Of a stretch of 64,000 nucleotides of DNA, positions 47,160-60,500 are shown in pieces. Each line of letters begins with the position of its first letter. The stretch's first letter is position 1. Made by a program: the position numbers and the translations under genes. The notes under the pieces were generated by a model. That model was not told where the DNA came from. It saw only the letters and a list, made by a program, of their open reading frames with translations, and did no database searches. This DNA comes from Pseudoscleropodium purum (taxonomy: Eukaryota > Streptophyta > Bryopsida > Hypnales > Brachytheciaceae), in assembly GCA_963969395.1 (NCBI GenBank), contig OZ017797.1:5890001-5954000 (forward strand). The letters are read 5' to 3'.

Positions 47160-47497
47160 CGCTTCAGGGTGAAACCGCCCTGTTCGCCCTCGTATCCGTC
47201 CGCCCTCATACCCATCCGCCCCATCCGCCCAAACCCCCGTCCGCCCAGACCCCGTCCGGCCTGATACCTGTTCGTCGTCTGTCCCGTCCGCCCCGATACT
47301 CGTCTGCCCTGTCCATCCGATCCGGCGTCCGCCCTGTCCGCCCCCCCTGGACCGTCCGATCGAGCAGACGCCAGATTTGTCTGCCCGTGGCCGTCCGATT
47401 GGGCGGATAGGGCTCTAGGGTTTCGGGGAGGCGGACAGCCGATTCGTCCGCCACCCCCGGCCCATCCGATCGGGCGGACGGTTTAGGGCCGTCCACA
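47160..47497. repeat. Internal CpG-dense gtccg array 2
   Basis: More than 300 bp of cgtccgccc / catccgccc / gtccgatcggg words, the longest such array in the window, about 200 bp upstream of the kinase-like start codon. Part of it reads as near-regular units of 10-20 bp ending in gtccgcc. It could be an ancestral subterminal array now separated from the right end by the kinase-like gene, or the promoter region of that gene. Confidence 0.8.
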
Positions 47498-47691
47498 TTG
47501 TCACTTTTGCTTTGTCCCTTGTGAATGCAAGGTGGAGTGGAGAACTTGGTGGTTCATACTCCATTGGCTCCTTTCCGAGGCAAGGCAAGAGTGGTTTATT
47601 GGGGCCTCCTTGTTGCCAATTTTCTTAACACTTGCGCATGAATTCACATTTAAATTAGAAAATTTCATCTATATCAGTTTCATTTGTCACG

Positions 47692-49185
47692 ATGACGAAG
47701 GGGAAGAAGAAGGTTGCGAAGCTTAAACATGGAGAGGGACCATCGAACTTGGAAGTAGCTCGCCAAAGTCCTTCGGAAGAATGCAAGAAATTCATGATTG
47801 AGTACATCGTTCAATTTTATGAATCGGAAACAACATTGTCTTTAGACAATAAGTACATCAGATATCAAGAGGAGTGCGTGTCTAAATTCAAGGTAGACAT
47901 GACACAGATGTTGTTGGATGCATTGAATGTGGCGAAGTGGCATGACGAAATGCATAAAACGTACTTCACCAAATGTTTGGAGAACAAAGTTCATGACGCT
48001 TTGTGGAATTCCAAAGTCATTTTGGTTAAATATGGCAAGGAATATCGACCCAATGACGCCCAGTTTGAAGAAGTGATTCTGAAAGCGGACTTATTTAGGG
48101 GGCGATGTGCTCCATTCGCCAAAACGCACAATCGAGTTGGTTCAATTGGTTGGTGGAAAAGCAATGATGGAGTTGCTGAAGCAGAAAGGAACAAACGGCA
48201 CCTCATAGCACTTCCAGATATAGCACACGTGATTGTTGTTGATGATAGAACGATGAGAGGTGGATATACAATGATTCGAAAGGTTCGTATTGAAGGATGT
48301 TCAGGAATACTTCCTTATTGAGAGTTTGCAGCGAAGAAATCCATTCACCACCAAACTCGACCCAATCTTGCAAAGTTAGAACATCAAAACGAATCAATGG
48401 CTGTTCGAATTCCACACGCGGGTGTGATATGGTTTGTTGCGGTGCACGGAACGACATGTGAAGGTTATGCGTATTGGTGGAATGGTGTAACTCTTCGACA
48501 AATGTTGAATATGGATAAGGATTTTCCAGACAACATTCAAATCCGTTTGATGTATACGAATCCAACCGAAGAGGAGGTTGTAAAAGCTCACCATTTAGGA
48601 CGATATCGGAAGAAGCGCACGGAGTTGACATGGGCGTTTATGCATATAATGTATGCAGTGCATCTTGCTGGACATTTGCACAATGATCTTTCTCCGGACA
48701 ACATCTTGTTGCATTTTCCAAAGGATGAGTCACGTGTGTACATTGGAGTTTGCAATTGGGGCATAACCACCTTAGCTTCTCAGCCAATGAAGTCTTTGTA
48801 CACATTCACATCAGCAAATGAGATGAAACAAACTTTGCAGAGGAGATGGTGGGTGGATCCACGTATTGCATATTTGTATAAAGCAGGTGCAGATGTGGAA
48901 GTCATTTCGATGTATTCAGGTAAGTTGGAAGAGTATGCCATTCGAAAAATTGCTCGGCGGATGAATGGAAACAACATGGCAGAGGCGTATTTCAACGTGC
49001 TACTTAAAACACCTAGTGCGACACAATTTGCCTTTCATGACTTTGCAAAAGTATTTTATGCTTACTTGAAGCGCATTTCTTCGAAGACTGACAATGAAAA
49101 TACTAGTTTGGCCCATGTGATTACGCGATTTTCTAATACATATCGTTGGCCGATGCCAGATGAACATTTCCGACATTTATATTAG
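47692..49185 (+). pseudogene. Divergent protein-kinase-like protein carried by the hAT element
   Basis: One frame of 498 codons runs from ATG at 47692 (MTKGKKKVAKLKHGEGPS) to TAG at 49185, interrupted once by TGA at 48319-48321. A Trp codon there would be one base away, and the sequence on both sides stays protein-like. The first 160 residues are unassigned and basic at the start. A kinase N-lobe-like stretch follows (VDDRTMRGGYTMIRKVRIEG, about residues 184-203). The catalytic loop is HNDLSPDNILLHF with Asp 332 and Asn 337. The metal-binding position is CNWG (Asn 355) instead of DFG/DWG. Then comes RRWWVDPRIAYLY, reminiscent of the activation-segment end and the following helix. The Asp-to-Asn change in the metal-binding motif and the stop suggest a recently inactivated kinase or a pseudokinase. 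The frame lies wholly inside the transposon, convergent-free and opposite in strand to the transposase. I do not recognise a named family. An alternative is that a short intron (donor near 48,280, acceptor near 48,336) removes the stop, but that would delete conserved-looking residues. Confidence 0.75.
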
Positions 49186-49523
49186 ATTGGTAGTGCAGAA
49201 GTAGTAGTTGAATAGGTTATATAGGCATTAAAAATTAGTTTAGAAATATAGAGTTGGAATGAAAAAAATTATATGTGCAATTAGCCAAATGTGCACAATG
49301 TATGGTATTCTATATTAAATTCAATATATTTTGCCCATATTGATTATGTTTGTATTTGTGTTGATCTTGATTTTTTAAATAGTATATATATATATATATT
49401 TGAAGTCACAAATTTTTTTAGTTTACTTTCTGAAAATGAATTGGTCTGCGGGGATCGCGAATGTCAGCGAACGCTACGGACACAGCGTCCGCGTCCGGAC
49501 ATCGTGTCAACCTTGGTTGAAAT

Positions 49524-52249
49524 AGTTTTTTTTTGAAATGATCTGTAGGTAGAGCATGCTAACTTTGCAAGTGATTGGCCCTATTGTCCTTGTGTGTTGC
49601 TTGTGACTACAATTTTTTTGTAAGTATATCCTAAACTTTTAAACTCTAAATCTTTTTGAAATATTAAAAAAAAGGTATATTTGTACTATGTTCAAAATAC
49701 TATAGTGGGTTGTACTGAAGTCAAGTCCTGCATTGCATTCATACACAAGTCAGTCCAACTTGATATATTGTCCAGAAATATTGTCCTGAGCCCTAGAACA
49801 CTAGATAAGACAGGGACATGCATGCTGAGTCTTTTATCTTATAATGGATTGTTGAGTGTTTCTTGGGCTATTTAGTGGGAATAAAAAGGAATTTTTATTC
49901 TATCTTCAAAACTTAAGTACAAAGTGACATTTGAACACACTACACTAACCTTACATAGATCATTCCCTAGTGTTCGAACTTGGTAGCGTTTGGAATAGGG
50001 ATTCCAAAAACCTAACTAGAGCTACCCGTTGACCTATTCTATATTGGCTGACTCTAAATGGATATAAGATTTAAAATGTGTGATAAGATCCCATGGTTTC
50101 GGACGAGTAAGATAGGATGGTCAGATCACAATCTGAACCGTCCGAAAGAGTGGCTTTTAAACTTTTAAACTCTTAATGATCAGCTTTAAAAATCAAGCTT
50201 CACCGTGAAAACAAGCAAGTCTTGACCATGTGTGCCATTAACCCTACTTTGTCATCCAATCTCGACCATGTGAATAATTAACCCCATTTCGTTACTTATG
50301 ATACAAAATGAGGCTAACATTGGTGTAATGTAAGCTCCCCTCAACAACAAATTTTATAAAGCCACAAGCCATACATACACACGCACAAATCTTCAAAACC
50401 TCCTCCAATCTTCAAAACCTCTTTCAATCTTCAACTTCAACCTTTAATTCTCAATTTAAATTTTGGATGAGTGTCATTATTGTTTTATAACTTCAAATAA
50501 GGTGAATAATAATTTTTTGGAAAGCTAATACAAACTTTTACTTCTCCTTTAAATTTCAAATAATTCTAAAACTCTATCCAATTTTTATGACCATTCAAAG
50601 TTTTGACCTTAAAAAACAAAAAGACAACATACACTTCTTTACTTCCACACTCATAATTCTCTCATACAAACTTCAAATAAAATAAATGATATCTTTATAA
50701 AAATCTAATATAATTTTCTACACTCCCTTCAAATCTCATTGCAAACCAAAAGTTTGTCCGTCTTTTATGGCCGGTCGAAATCTCTGCTTTTTAATTTTAA
50801 AGGCAAGAAACCTCCCTTCACTCAAACAAGCATAAGTTTTTATTCACAACTTCAAATTAAGTAAGTGAGATCACTTTGAAAACTATGCACCATAATACAC
50901 AACTCATGCTTATTTAATTTCAAAATTCTTCAAAATCACAACACAATGGGCCTTTAAACATTCAGGGTCCTTCCTAAATTCACAACAGGAGAGAAAATGA
51001 ATAGTTTCCACTTTTTTCTTCACCTTTTTCTCCACCTTATTTCCACTCTAACCATTCAAACAAGTGAAAACAGCCCTTAATTCACTCTCAAAGCTACGAC
51101 ATTAATAATTAAACCCTTATTTGACTTACAACTATTTCTTTACCTTTATCTTTATCTTTAAAGAAAATTCACTTTAAGTTCACTTAAAAGACAAACTATT
51201 TGAATATTTTCTTTATACTACTTTACAAATACAAAATTATTATAGGAAATCACTCCAACTATGGAATGAAGATCTAAAACCAAACATATATCTAATAGAG
51301 GTAAAAAACTAAAGCTTCAATCGAAATATCACTTCATTTATAAGAATTTGAAGATACGTTTGACAATAGTAGTCACATAATTGGCACGATTCGTTTTAAT
51401 TAAAGGATTGATTGACCTTCTTAACCATCGTTGTTGATCACGACTCCTTTTAATAAGCCTCACCATGCAATAATATTACTCATCGTTTAAACTTTTAAAA
51501 CATTCTTCAAATGTGACTTTCACGATTGCTAAGCTCAATACATCCAACTTGTAACAAAATCACCAATGCTCAAGCGTTACGTTGAAGATGACCGTACCAC
51601 CGTCGCTCCACGTGAGGTTGTTTTGGTGGTTGAGATGGCCCAACTTCATCTTCTGATCACCCATGTAGCAATGAAAGACTCAAGAGCAATTGAGAGTAAT
51701 TTGGCAATTGTGATAAAAAAAAATTTAATTCACGCTCTAGTTGAGATTTTTCATCTTGAGACTCAGAAAAAACCCTCTAGTTCGACATAGTATAATCTTA
51801 AAGCTACCTCAAATGACATCATTTTCTTTATAATGATACAAACATTTAAACCCATTTAAAAAATGCAAATATATATATTCTACATAATGTCTGTATTTGT
51901 AGCACGACAACGTTTTCAACGGTTTATTCAAGAAATGACTTCCAACTACAGTAGATTTGGTGAATATAATCGAACTTTATCATCATGATGCAAATTTTAG
52001 CATTCAGATGAACAAAATTGAAGTTGTTTCAATCGCACCCAACGCAAATGTACATTCATTCAAGCTTTTTCAACAAAAAATTACCTCTTTTCATTCATTA
52101 GCATAAACCCTATCATAGACTCACTACCCTTAATAATTGTTTCTATGCTATTTTATATATACTAATTAGATAAATTTTTTTTATTATATGTGATGGTATT
52201 TTACATGTAAATATGTTTCACTATTTAAAAACTTTCTATATTATATATT
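49524..52249. other. Intergenic DNA right of the hAT element
   Basis: The only structure seen is the dispersed repeat at 50.05-50.56 kb. A short plus-strand frame at 51,566-51,790 has no recognisable domain. No RNA genes are seen. Confidence 0.4.
50060..50560 (+). repeat. Dispersed repeat, copy 2
   Basis: Collinear with 36.06-36.64 kb in the same orientation: ctgaaccgtccga, ggctttt aaactttt, tcaccgtg, gaccatgtg, attaacccc, acaaaatgagg, caatcttcaa runs and gaaagctaataca. It lies outside any hAT boundary, so the repeat is an independent genomic family. Confidence 0.6.
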
Positions 52250-52792
<543 letters not shown>

Positions 52793-55700
52793 TTCAAAAT
52801 TTATCTATAATGGATATATTAGATCCTATTTTTTATTGCACGTTATTTTTACAATTTCCGCTAGTGTTTCTCCCAAGACTTTACTTTATATTATAATTTC
52901 TATTATATTTTTATGTCTATTTTTATTTTTTTTAATTCTTATTTTAAGTACGTATGACTAAATATATGATACAACTTTTATTTTTAAAATCTAAAATATA
53001 TTAGCTATTGTAAGATTGAATTAAACAATAAGAATATGATTAACCTTTATTCTTGTAGAAAAATTCACAATGACATGTATTTATCTACTCTATATCTTGA
53101 TTAGATTCCCTTGTGATCTATTTGATTAATTCATTTTAAATAAATTCTTTAATAAATTAAATCTAATGAGAGATGACTTTTAAATAAATGAATATATGTG
53201 ACTATGGAATATTTGTAACCTCACATTTGATATTTTGTATCAATTTACAAGATCCCATTCAATTATTATTGAAACTTTATAACTTCAAAAACAAGCTATT
53301 GAAATTCCTAAAAGTTCTTTAATTAAAACTAAACATATTGCATAAAGTTATTTCATATGACTCATTTATTGAACCTCTTTACACGTTATAAAAACTTTTA
53401 TATTCAAAGTAGTTAAATTTGTAATTAAAGAATATATAACTTAAGTTTAAAAACGTATGTTAACTTAATGAAAATTGTCATGCTATATAAAGTAATATGG
53501 TTGCAATGACTTTACATTGAGCGACTTTACATTGAATTCCTTTACTACATATATAATGCATATTAATAAACTTAAGGATTAGTTACAAGCCAATTAGCAA
53601 AATGTTTATACTTGAAAATTCTGAAATTGAAAAGAGGACAAACTTAGTTATATTTGAGGCACTAAACTTGATTAATGTTGTAAAGTCTTGAGCTGGTTAT
53701 TGTTGTTATTTTTAAATTGTGAAAATCAATAAATTGTTTTTCTATTATCATGATGTTTTTACAGACTAACTTAACTCAAGTTTTTGAAGGAATATTTTTT
53801 TTTAAATTATTTTATTTTAAGTTTATAATATATATTTGTTGTTGTCTTTTTTTTTTCCTTGTAAAAGCGAAACTATATATTTATTGCTATAAACACTTGG
53901 TGTATCTTCATTAACTTTGCATTCGTGTTGTATTTTTGAAATGAGCACAAGTAAAGCCTTAAATTTCTTGGAGATTTATTGGTGCAAGAACAATTATTAT
54001 ATTCCTCAAAAAAGAAAATTTTCCATGTGTTATGAACTTTACAAAACAAAACATTTGTGAAATGTCATAAATATATGCATTTACGATATGTAATATATAT
54101 AAAGTTACTTATGAATATATAACTATATACTTAATAAAGATTTTTAGATTTTTCATTATTATTTACTAAAATAAAAAATTTAATTCACATTTACTATTAG
54201 ATTATATTTTAAATTTTGAAAAAACAGTTCTAAATAGCAAATAAATTATGCTAATGGTTTCAAAAGGCCATTTTTAGTCTCAAGAATCCCCACCTTTTTT
54301 TCTTATGCTAAAAATTCACCGAAAGCTAGTGTCAATTTACCACTTAAAAGGGTTAAATACACAACTTTTGGAGACTGATTTTTTTAAGAAAATTAACTAA
54401 CTTATGTTTTTCAAAAGGTATAAATGAGTAAAAAAGACCTAAATTTCACCTCATTCCACTTATGTTTGCTCCCAAGACGTTAGTCAAACTCCATCATAAT
54501 CTTTAATTTTGCTAGACTTGAAGAATCTTGCTAGTTTGGGTACTTTTGGCTATTAGAATGTCTTGAAATTTACTAAAGAATATTATTAATATAAAAAAAA
54601 CTACTTTAATTTTTAATGAGATTTTACTACAATCTGGGTAATTTCTAAGAATTTTCCGTTGAAGGTTAAGATAGTTAACCATTTAAAAAGATATATTCTG
54701 AATATCAAAAAACTTCAAAATTTTTTGTGAAATCTTTCATTGAATTCTATAAAAATTTTATAAGCCCATCTTTTGGCTTTACATAATTATCAAGGAAGAA
54801 TTAATTTTCCCCTACCTCTCTTAGTTATCAAATTTAAGAGAATCTTTTACACAGAGAAAAATCTTAACAAAGCAACTTTGCCATTGAGTTTTTAATGTGA
54901 TGTTATTCCTATATTATCATATTTTGACCATAGATATTTTTCATCAATTTGTCGTGAGTTTCTTCAACTTGGAGGTTGTAGACAAGATTTTAAATTTAAA
55001 ATAGCAAATTTAGATTATTAGGAGTCATTAGGGGCCTCTTATTAGATAAAAGTAGAAAAAACTTTAAAAGTAAAGTTAATTTATATGTTATAGTATGAAT
55101 AGGATTTAATTAATTAATTAATTAAAATTAAAAATTAGAAAGACACACCTTTTGGGAGGAGGTGCCAAAAAAACTACAAATAAATATTAAAAACAATAAA
55201 AAAAATTGGCATTCATTATATGACCTATGTAAGTATTTTTAATATATATTTGAGTTTCAATACTTGTCTTGTGTAATTTATATGTTTGAAAATAGAAGAT
55301 TATTTCCTTGTAAGTGTGTTGTACTGTTGATTGTACCGTTTTCAAAGTTTAAGGATTTGCATACTGTGAAAATTTGGGCCATGGTAATCCTAATCGATTT
55401 GGGAAGTTTGGTTCACAAATCCTTTGTAGAAGTTAGAGAAGTGTGAGGACAAGAGATGAAATCAAAATTGAAACAATGATTTGTGAAATAGAGTGCTAGT
55501 GTTGGAATCCTTGAATGTTCTAGTTGTGGAGCAAGGGCGTAGAACAGCGAGAAGACATAACAGAAGATTCCAAATTTCAAAAGTTTTGATCGATTCATGT
55601 AATTCATTGAGCATGATTGCTCGATCATTCCCTGTCTGCAATCATCAGGTTTGAGAAATCTAAAATTGAATCGATCCTTCAAGAATTGACTTGAGAGGCG

Positions 55701-56889
55701 TAAACAAAAGCTTACAGTTGATGGAGAATGGAAATTTTGATTCTTTGTGAAATCCCAACTATTTGAGTGCCTTTGAGTTGTGTTGATTGATATGAATTTA
55801 TCTTGAAGACAAGAACGAGAAATTGGAGACAATTAGTGCAAATTTGGGTGGAAATTTGGTCACAAGCAACAGTACCTTCGTGAAAATTCAATCCCAATTA
55901 CGATATTCATCATGTCGCTGGCTTTGGTATCATCCAGAGATCCCAACAAGCTATAAATTCGCGAGGAATCTGAGGAACGTTGAGAATTCTAACCCTAGAA
56001 GACGGGAGAATCGGTTAGGCTGCAGCATAATGGAGTTGCTCAACAATTGCGGAAATTAGTTCAATATTGGAGCATGTGTATGAGTCTTGAAGGAAGGTGC
56101 GATTGCGAGAATGAGACTACTTGGAAAAATTTGGTTGAAATTTGTGCAAATTCAATCACAGTTCGTAACGATGCGGTAGTTTTGGCCACCTTCAGATTTT
56201 GATTCTTTCATCAAAAATTTGAGTGCCATTGAGTCACGACAATCAATTTAACATGTTTGGAATGCATGCGATGCAAAATTGGAATCAAAAATATCAAATT
56301 CTGTTGAAATTGATGAAGCATTCAACATTGTAGGTTACAAACAGGAGCTTCGGAAGAAATTAGGGTTTGGGGCTGTGGAGAGGAGGTAGCATAGTGATAG
56401 GGTGTACCGCGCGGTTATAGAGTCTGTAGTCCGCAGTTGTAGGCCATTTGATCATTAAATTGTAAATTTTAGCGTTTTTAGGGCCTGTAAGCATGTAAAT
56501 TTGTTCAATAAACAATTTTTTTTGGTTTTATGTGTGAATGGAGATCAAATTAGACTTGGTTATAGAAACTCATGGTGATAGGTGATCAATTGTTATTGAT
56601 TTTTAGTATTGCCGTGGGATTCTAGGAAGTGCAAGAGTTTTTAGTTATTAACAGTTTAATTGAGTTTGATTTAAAGGGATACCTCGGCCGGCATTATATG
56701 GCTTGTAGCTTTTCTTCTTCATTCACCTCTCACTGTTGTGTTTAGTCATATGTGTGTGTGTGTTTGTGTGAGTATGTGTTTCAGTTGAATTGTTGCTCAG
56801 TATTTTTGTAATAAAGCTATAAGCATATATTTGATAATTGTGTATAAGTCCCAGTGATTGGGCATAGTTGTTGCTGTTGTAATTTAACT
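52793..56889. other. AT-rich intergenic DNA
   Basis: Nothing is recognised from 52.8 to 55.2 kb. From 55.4 to 56.5 kb the sequence is less AT-rich and phrases such as attctttgtgaaatc...tttgagtgcctttgagt and attctttcatcaaaaatttgagtgccattgagt recur, suggesting a decayed repeat. Frames there (for example 55,413-55,832 minus) have no known domain. Confidence 0.4.
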
Positions 56890-57560
56890 CTAATTTTATA
56901 AAGTATAATTGTGGAATTGCTTAAGCATTGTGTGAATTCATTGAGGCTTGAAGCAAATCAATTGAGTAGAAGTTGAGTTGTAGCTTTAAGCAGTCTGATG
57001 TGATGTCTTGGCTGATTGATGGAATCATTATGTGTTCGCTTAAGTGTATGATGTTACGGTGCAGTGATGGCCGCTTAAGTGATGTACCTTGTGTTTACTG
57101 ATTGGAAGTCCGCTTCAAGCGTATAGACTGAATTACATTATGGCTTAAAGCTAAGTGTTGTATGATGATTAATGTATAATTGCTTTAAGCTAATCAGAGA
57201 GTGATATATGCTTAAGCAATTGTAGGAGTCTATTGTTGAGAAACTGTTTTGAAGCATTTGTAATGAATTATATAAAGCTTAAAGCTATGAGAGAATGTTA
57301 CAGTGCACTGACTGGTTGAAGGAGTGTACAATTAATTGTGATGTTAGAACGGCTTAAAGCACTTTAATTGAAGGATGCTATAAGCAAAGTATTAAATCAC
57401 TAAAGTGTAATGAATTATTATACTGACTTGTGGTTTGACGAATGATGAGTGACGCTATAAGCGGATATTGTGAGCCTACGTTTTAAGCAAACGCAACAGG
57501 GAATTGAAGATTTGTTTGCTTAAAACTATATGTTAATGTTTCCCTTCGCTTAAGCGTGCT
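56890..57560. repeat. Array of the small palindrome GCTTWAAGC
   Basis: About seventeen occurrences of gcttaagc, gcttaaagc, gctttaagc or one-base variants are found in about 670 bp, for example near 56,917, 56,980, 57,038, 57,070, 57,110, 57,140, 57,180, 57,210, 57,277, 57,352 and 57,547. Spacing is irregular (about 20-70 bp), and the DNA between the palindromes is not repeated, so this is not a simple tandem repeat. Confidence 0.7.
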
Positions 57561-60500
57561 TCTTGTTTGAACCAACACACTAGGATAAGACTGAGACTTC
57601 ATACTTATATTGTGCATCCATGTGTGTCGGACAAAAATTAGTTATTGGATAATTGAGTGATCCCAATTCCTAAAAACAATGGGTTATATTAATGTTATTT
57701 CCCTTTAGAATCGACATTGAACGATTAGTCTTATTAATACAAGTGACTCTAGTCACACTACGTTAAACTATTTGATCATTCTTTGGAAATTGAACCTCTA
57801 TACTATAGTTTTGGGTGTTTTGTGAAGTAGGCAAAATGCAAACTACAGGGCCTATTTTTGGATTTCGAGTTCATTTTCGTGGTTTTGGATTCATTGCATG
57901 GCCATAGGGCTGATATATTTGGTCTTAGGTCTATAGATTACGATTTTAAGTCGTTTTATTATTATTTTATAAATAATAAGTATTTGGTTTTCGATTTTCT
58001 AAGTTTGGTCCATGTTGAAGATTAATATTTAGACAATTATTATAGAACTTATTTTTAAAGATTTTCAAAAATTATTTTATACTTAAATTTCAATTTAGCT
58101 AATTTGTCACACTTTACTGTTTAGGGTTTTTTAGTACTCGGGACCACCCAAAATTAATGATTTAAAGTTGAAATTTTTGGTCTCTATTTCTAAACTAGAA
58201 ATGCATGTTTTCACCAAAAAAACATAAAAAAACATTATTTTATGTCCTCTACATTCATGCAAATAGGGCTCCCTTGCGCGTGCGATTCTGAACAATGAAA
58301 ATGATTTCAAAGTCATTTATTTAGTAAAATATATTCATCATGAAGCCTTTTCAAATTTCTAAATTTTAATTTCTTTAAAAATTGTCTTCCCTATTTTTTA
58401 CAAATTAAAACGTCAAAATACTTATTTTTGTGAGATTTTGCACTTTTCTAGTTCTCCTATTTAAAAAAAAATTTCTATGCTTTTCCTTTGTAGTGTACCT
58501 TCTCTTTAAATTTTTCTACATAAAACATATTTTTTAAATTTTTTTTAAATTTTTTTTCTAATTTTATAGTACTACTGAAAAAATCATGAGTTTTGTAACC
58601 AATGCAACAAAACTGGAAGGTGTTTCTTGCATTCACCCTAGTTACTAGTATTGGATGAGAGATTTTTAAAAAAGGGAATTTGACAAGGCACTATTAGTGT
58701 CATGTCAAATTTTCAATTTAAGAAGAAAAAAAATTTAGCTACCTCTCTGATTTTAGAGTAGATTCTACCTCTTTTTTGAATTTCATACTTATAATAAATA
58801 ATAAGAATCATTTTTGTATTAAATACAAAATATTGTGTTATTCACATAAGAAACAATCCATTATTAATAAATCATTCATAGTCATCAATTCAAATACAAG
58901 TTTGAATTACAATCAGAGAAATATAAACTAATAGAAATTTCAAATAATACTATTAATAGTAGTTAGTTTTCAAATATCTAGCAATTGATATATGCAATTC
59001 ATTTCAAACTTAATAGCTAGGGCTCAAACTCAATTCAGTATTATGAATAGTTCATTTAGAATTCATTAACCAAGGCTCATACTTAATAATCAAAGTTTAA
59101 ATTACTTATGAATAAATGACACAATATGATCATTAAGAAATTGCAGAAAGAAAATAAAAAAGTTTCTCTCTTTAATTAAATCTCTTCATGCAGTACTTAT
59201 ATAATACTAAATCAACCACAGAATAATCCTAATCTATTGTGAAAGCTCAAGGATGCAACAAAACACCAAATCAATCTTACAAAAACTCATGCAAAGAAAG
59301 AATTATCATCACTACTTACGAATGCTAAAAGCAAACATGACTCACTGCAACAAAACATGCTCATCATGTGCTTGCAAAATCATTTAGAGTTTTTTGAAAA
59401 ACTTCCTTAGGAAGTGCTCTCACATGTACTCATGCCAATCAATAAACCATTAGTGTGTCAATATACTTGTTCAAGGTGTTTATAAATTACCACTACTTAT
59501 TCTCATATATTCATTAAAGAAAAATCTTCAATCTTACTACAAAAATTGCAAAATTGTTCATAAAACATAATTATCAAAATGCTATGGAATATTATAAGAC
59601 ATATTGGCTGTTATTTTAGAAATCCAATACCATTTTCACAACCTACACTTAGATCATGAACAAAAGAAACTCTCTTTTTGTTTTAAGCTTACAAATAAAA
59701 TTCAAAAGACTAAAATGCTACTATGTGCCTGAATTTCTTCAGAAAAGGTGTGAAAGACACCATAAGCCTCACACAATTACACAACAATTTCGTAAACATC
59801 ATAGCTAGTTTGGAATGCAATTATTTAAAGCATATGTCCCTAAGCATTATCAGGCCATTTTTTTTATGAGGATTATGTAAAGGACTAATCACTAGAGGCT
59901 CTTTTAAATGCCATGTGTTATTGTTGGAGGGATCAAGATATTAACCATAATATTGATTTTAATACAACTTAATCTTGTTGGTGCAAAGTATCTACTTAAG
60001 TAAATTATCTATGTAAGTTGTCCCACTTTTAATAAAAAAAATTTATAGAAAATATACATATATATCCTAAAAGAAAGTATATATGTTTATCAAAGATGTG
60101 TAAAATAGCAATAGACTTTTAAACAAAAACTAGGAATAGGCCTTAGAATTTTAACTCTCTCTTTCTTTCTCTATTACGTATTTGCACTATAAGGGTGCTA
60201 AAATGAAAATAAAATAACCCTCCGTAAGGCTCAAATTTTTTATAATATAAGGAAGTATAAGAGAATTGTTGATCATTAGGATAGCGGAAGCATCTCTTTA
60301 CCAATGTGTCTTCTTGTGCATTGGAAGGCCATACATTGCAATGATTTAAATTTGAATTGTTGCACTTGAATGTAAAACAATGAAGCAACTCACATCATTA
60401 TAATTGAGATTATTGGTACCCCTTCTCTTTCAATGTTGTTGTTCAAATATTGCCATAAGTTCATTTGCTACCTTTTTGTTTGAGCGTTTTGCTTTATTTG

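Larger units (their letters stand above)
40030..49515. mobile_element. 9.5 kb hAT transposon carrying a transposase and a kinase-like gene
   Basis: The left end is CAGGGTTGAC at 40030 and the right end GTCAACCTTG at 49515, with one mismatch in the 10-bp terminal repeat. Both ends extend into subterminal sequence that matches the two short family members (left: gtccgccccaaaatagcgtc; right, inverted: tccggacgcggacgctgtgt). The flanking 8-bp duplication GTTGAAAT (40022-40029 and 49516-49523) is perfect, so this is one insertion. Contents from left to right: short left array, transposase on the minus strand, CpG-dense array at 44.2 kb, about 2.8 kb of AT-rich DNA, second CpG-dense array at 47.2 kb, kinase-like frame on the plus strand, right end. 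Both genes carry a few stops, so this copy is probably no longer autonomous. Confidence 0.93.

Noticed and set aside
47206..47496. Arg/Gly/Pro-rich frames over the gtccgcc arrays (also 30,533-30,919, 35,614-35,928 and 44,124-44,439)
   Set aside because: CpG-rich arrays lack stop codons on several frames; the peptides differ between copies with no conserved reading frame.
47532..47726. Short frame just upstream of the kinase-like gene as its N-terminus
   Set aside because: It is in a different phase and ends inside the kinase-like start region; the ATG at 47692 opens the long frame directly.
55413..55832. 139-residue minus-strand frame as a gene
   Set aside because: No domain and no supporting splice or codon signal; it lies in a stretch with decayed internal repetition.
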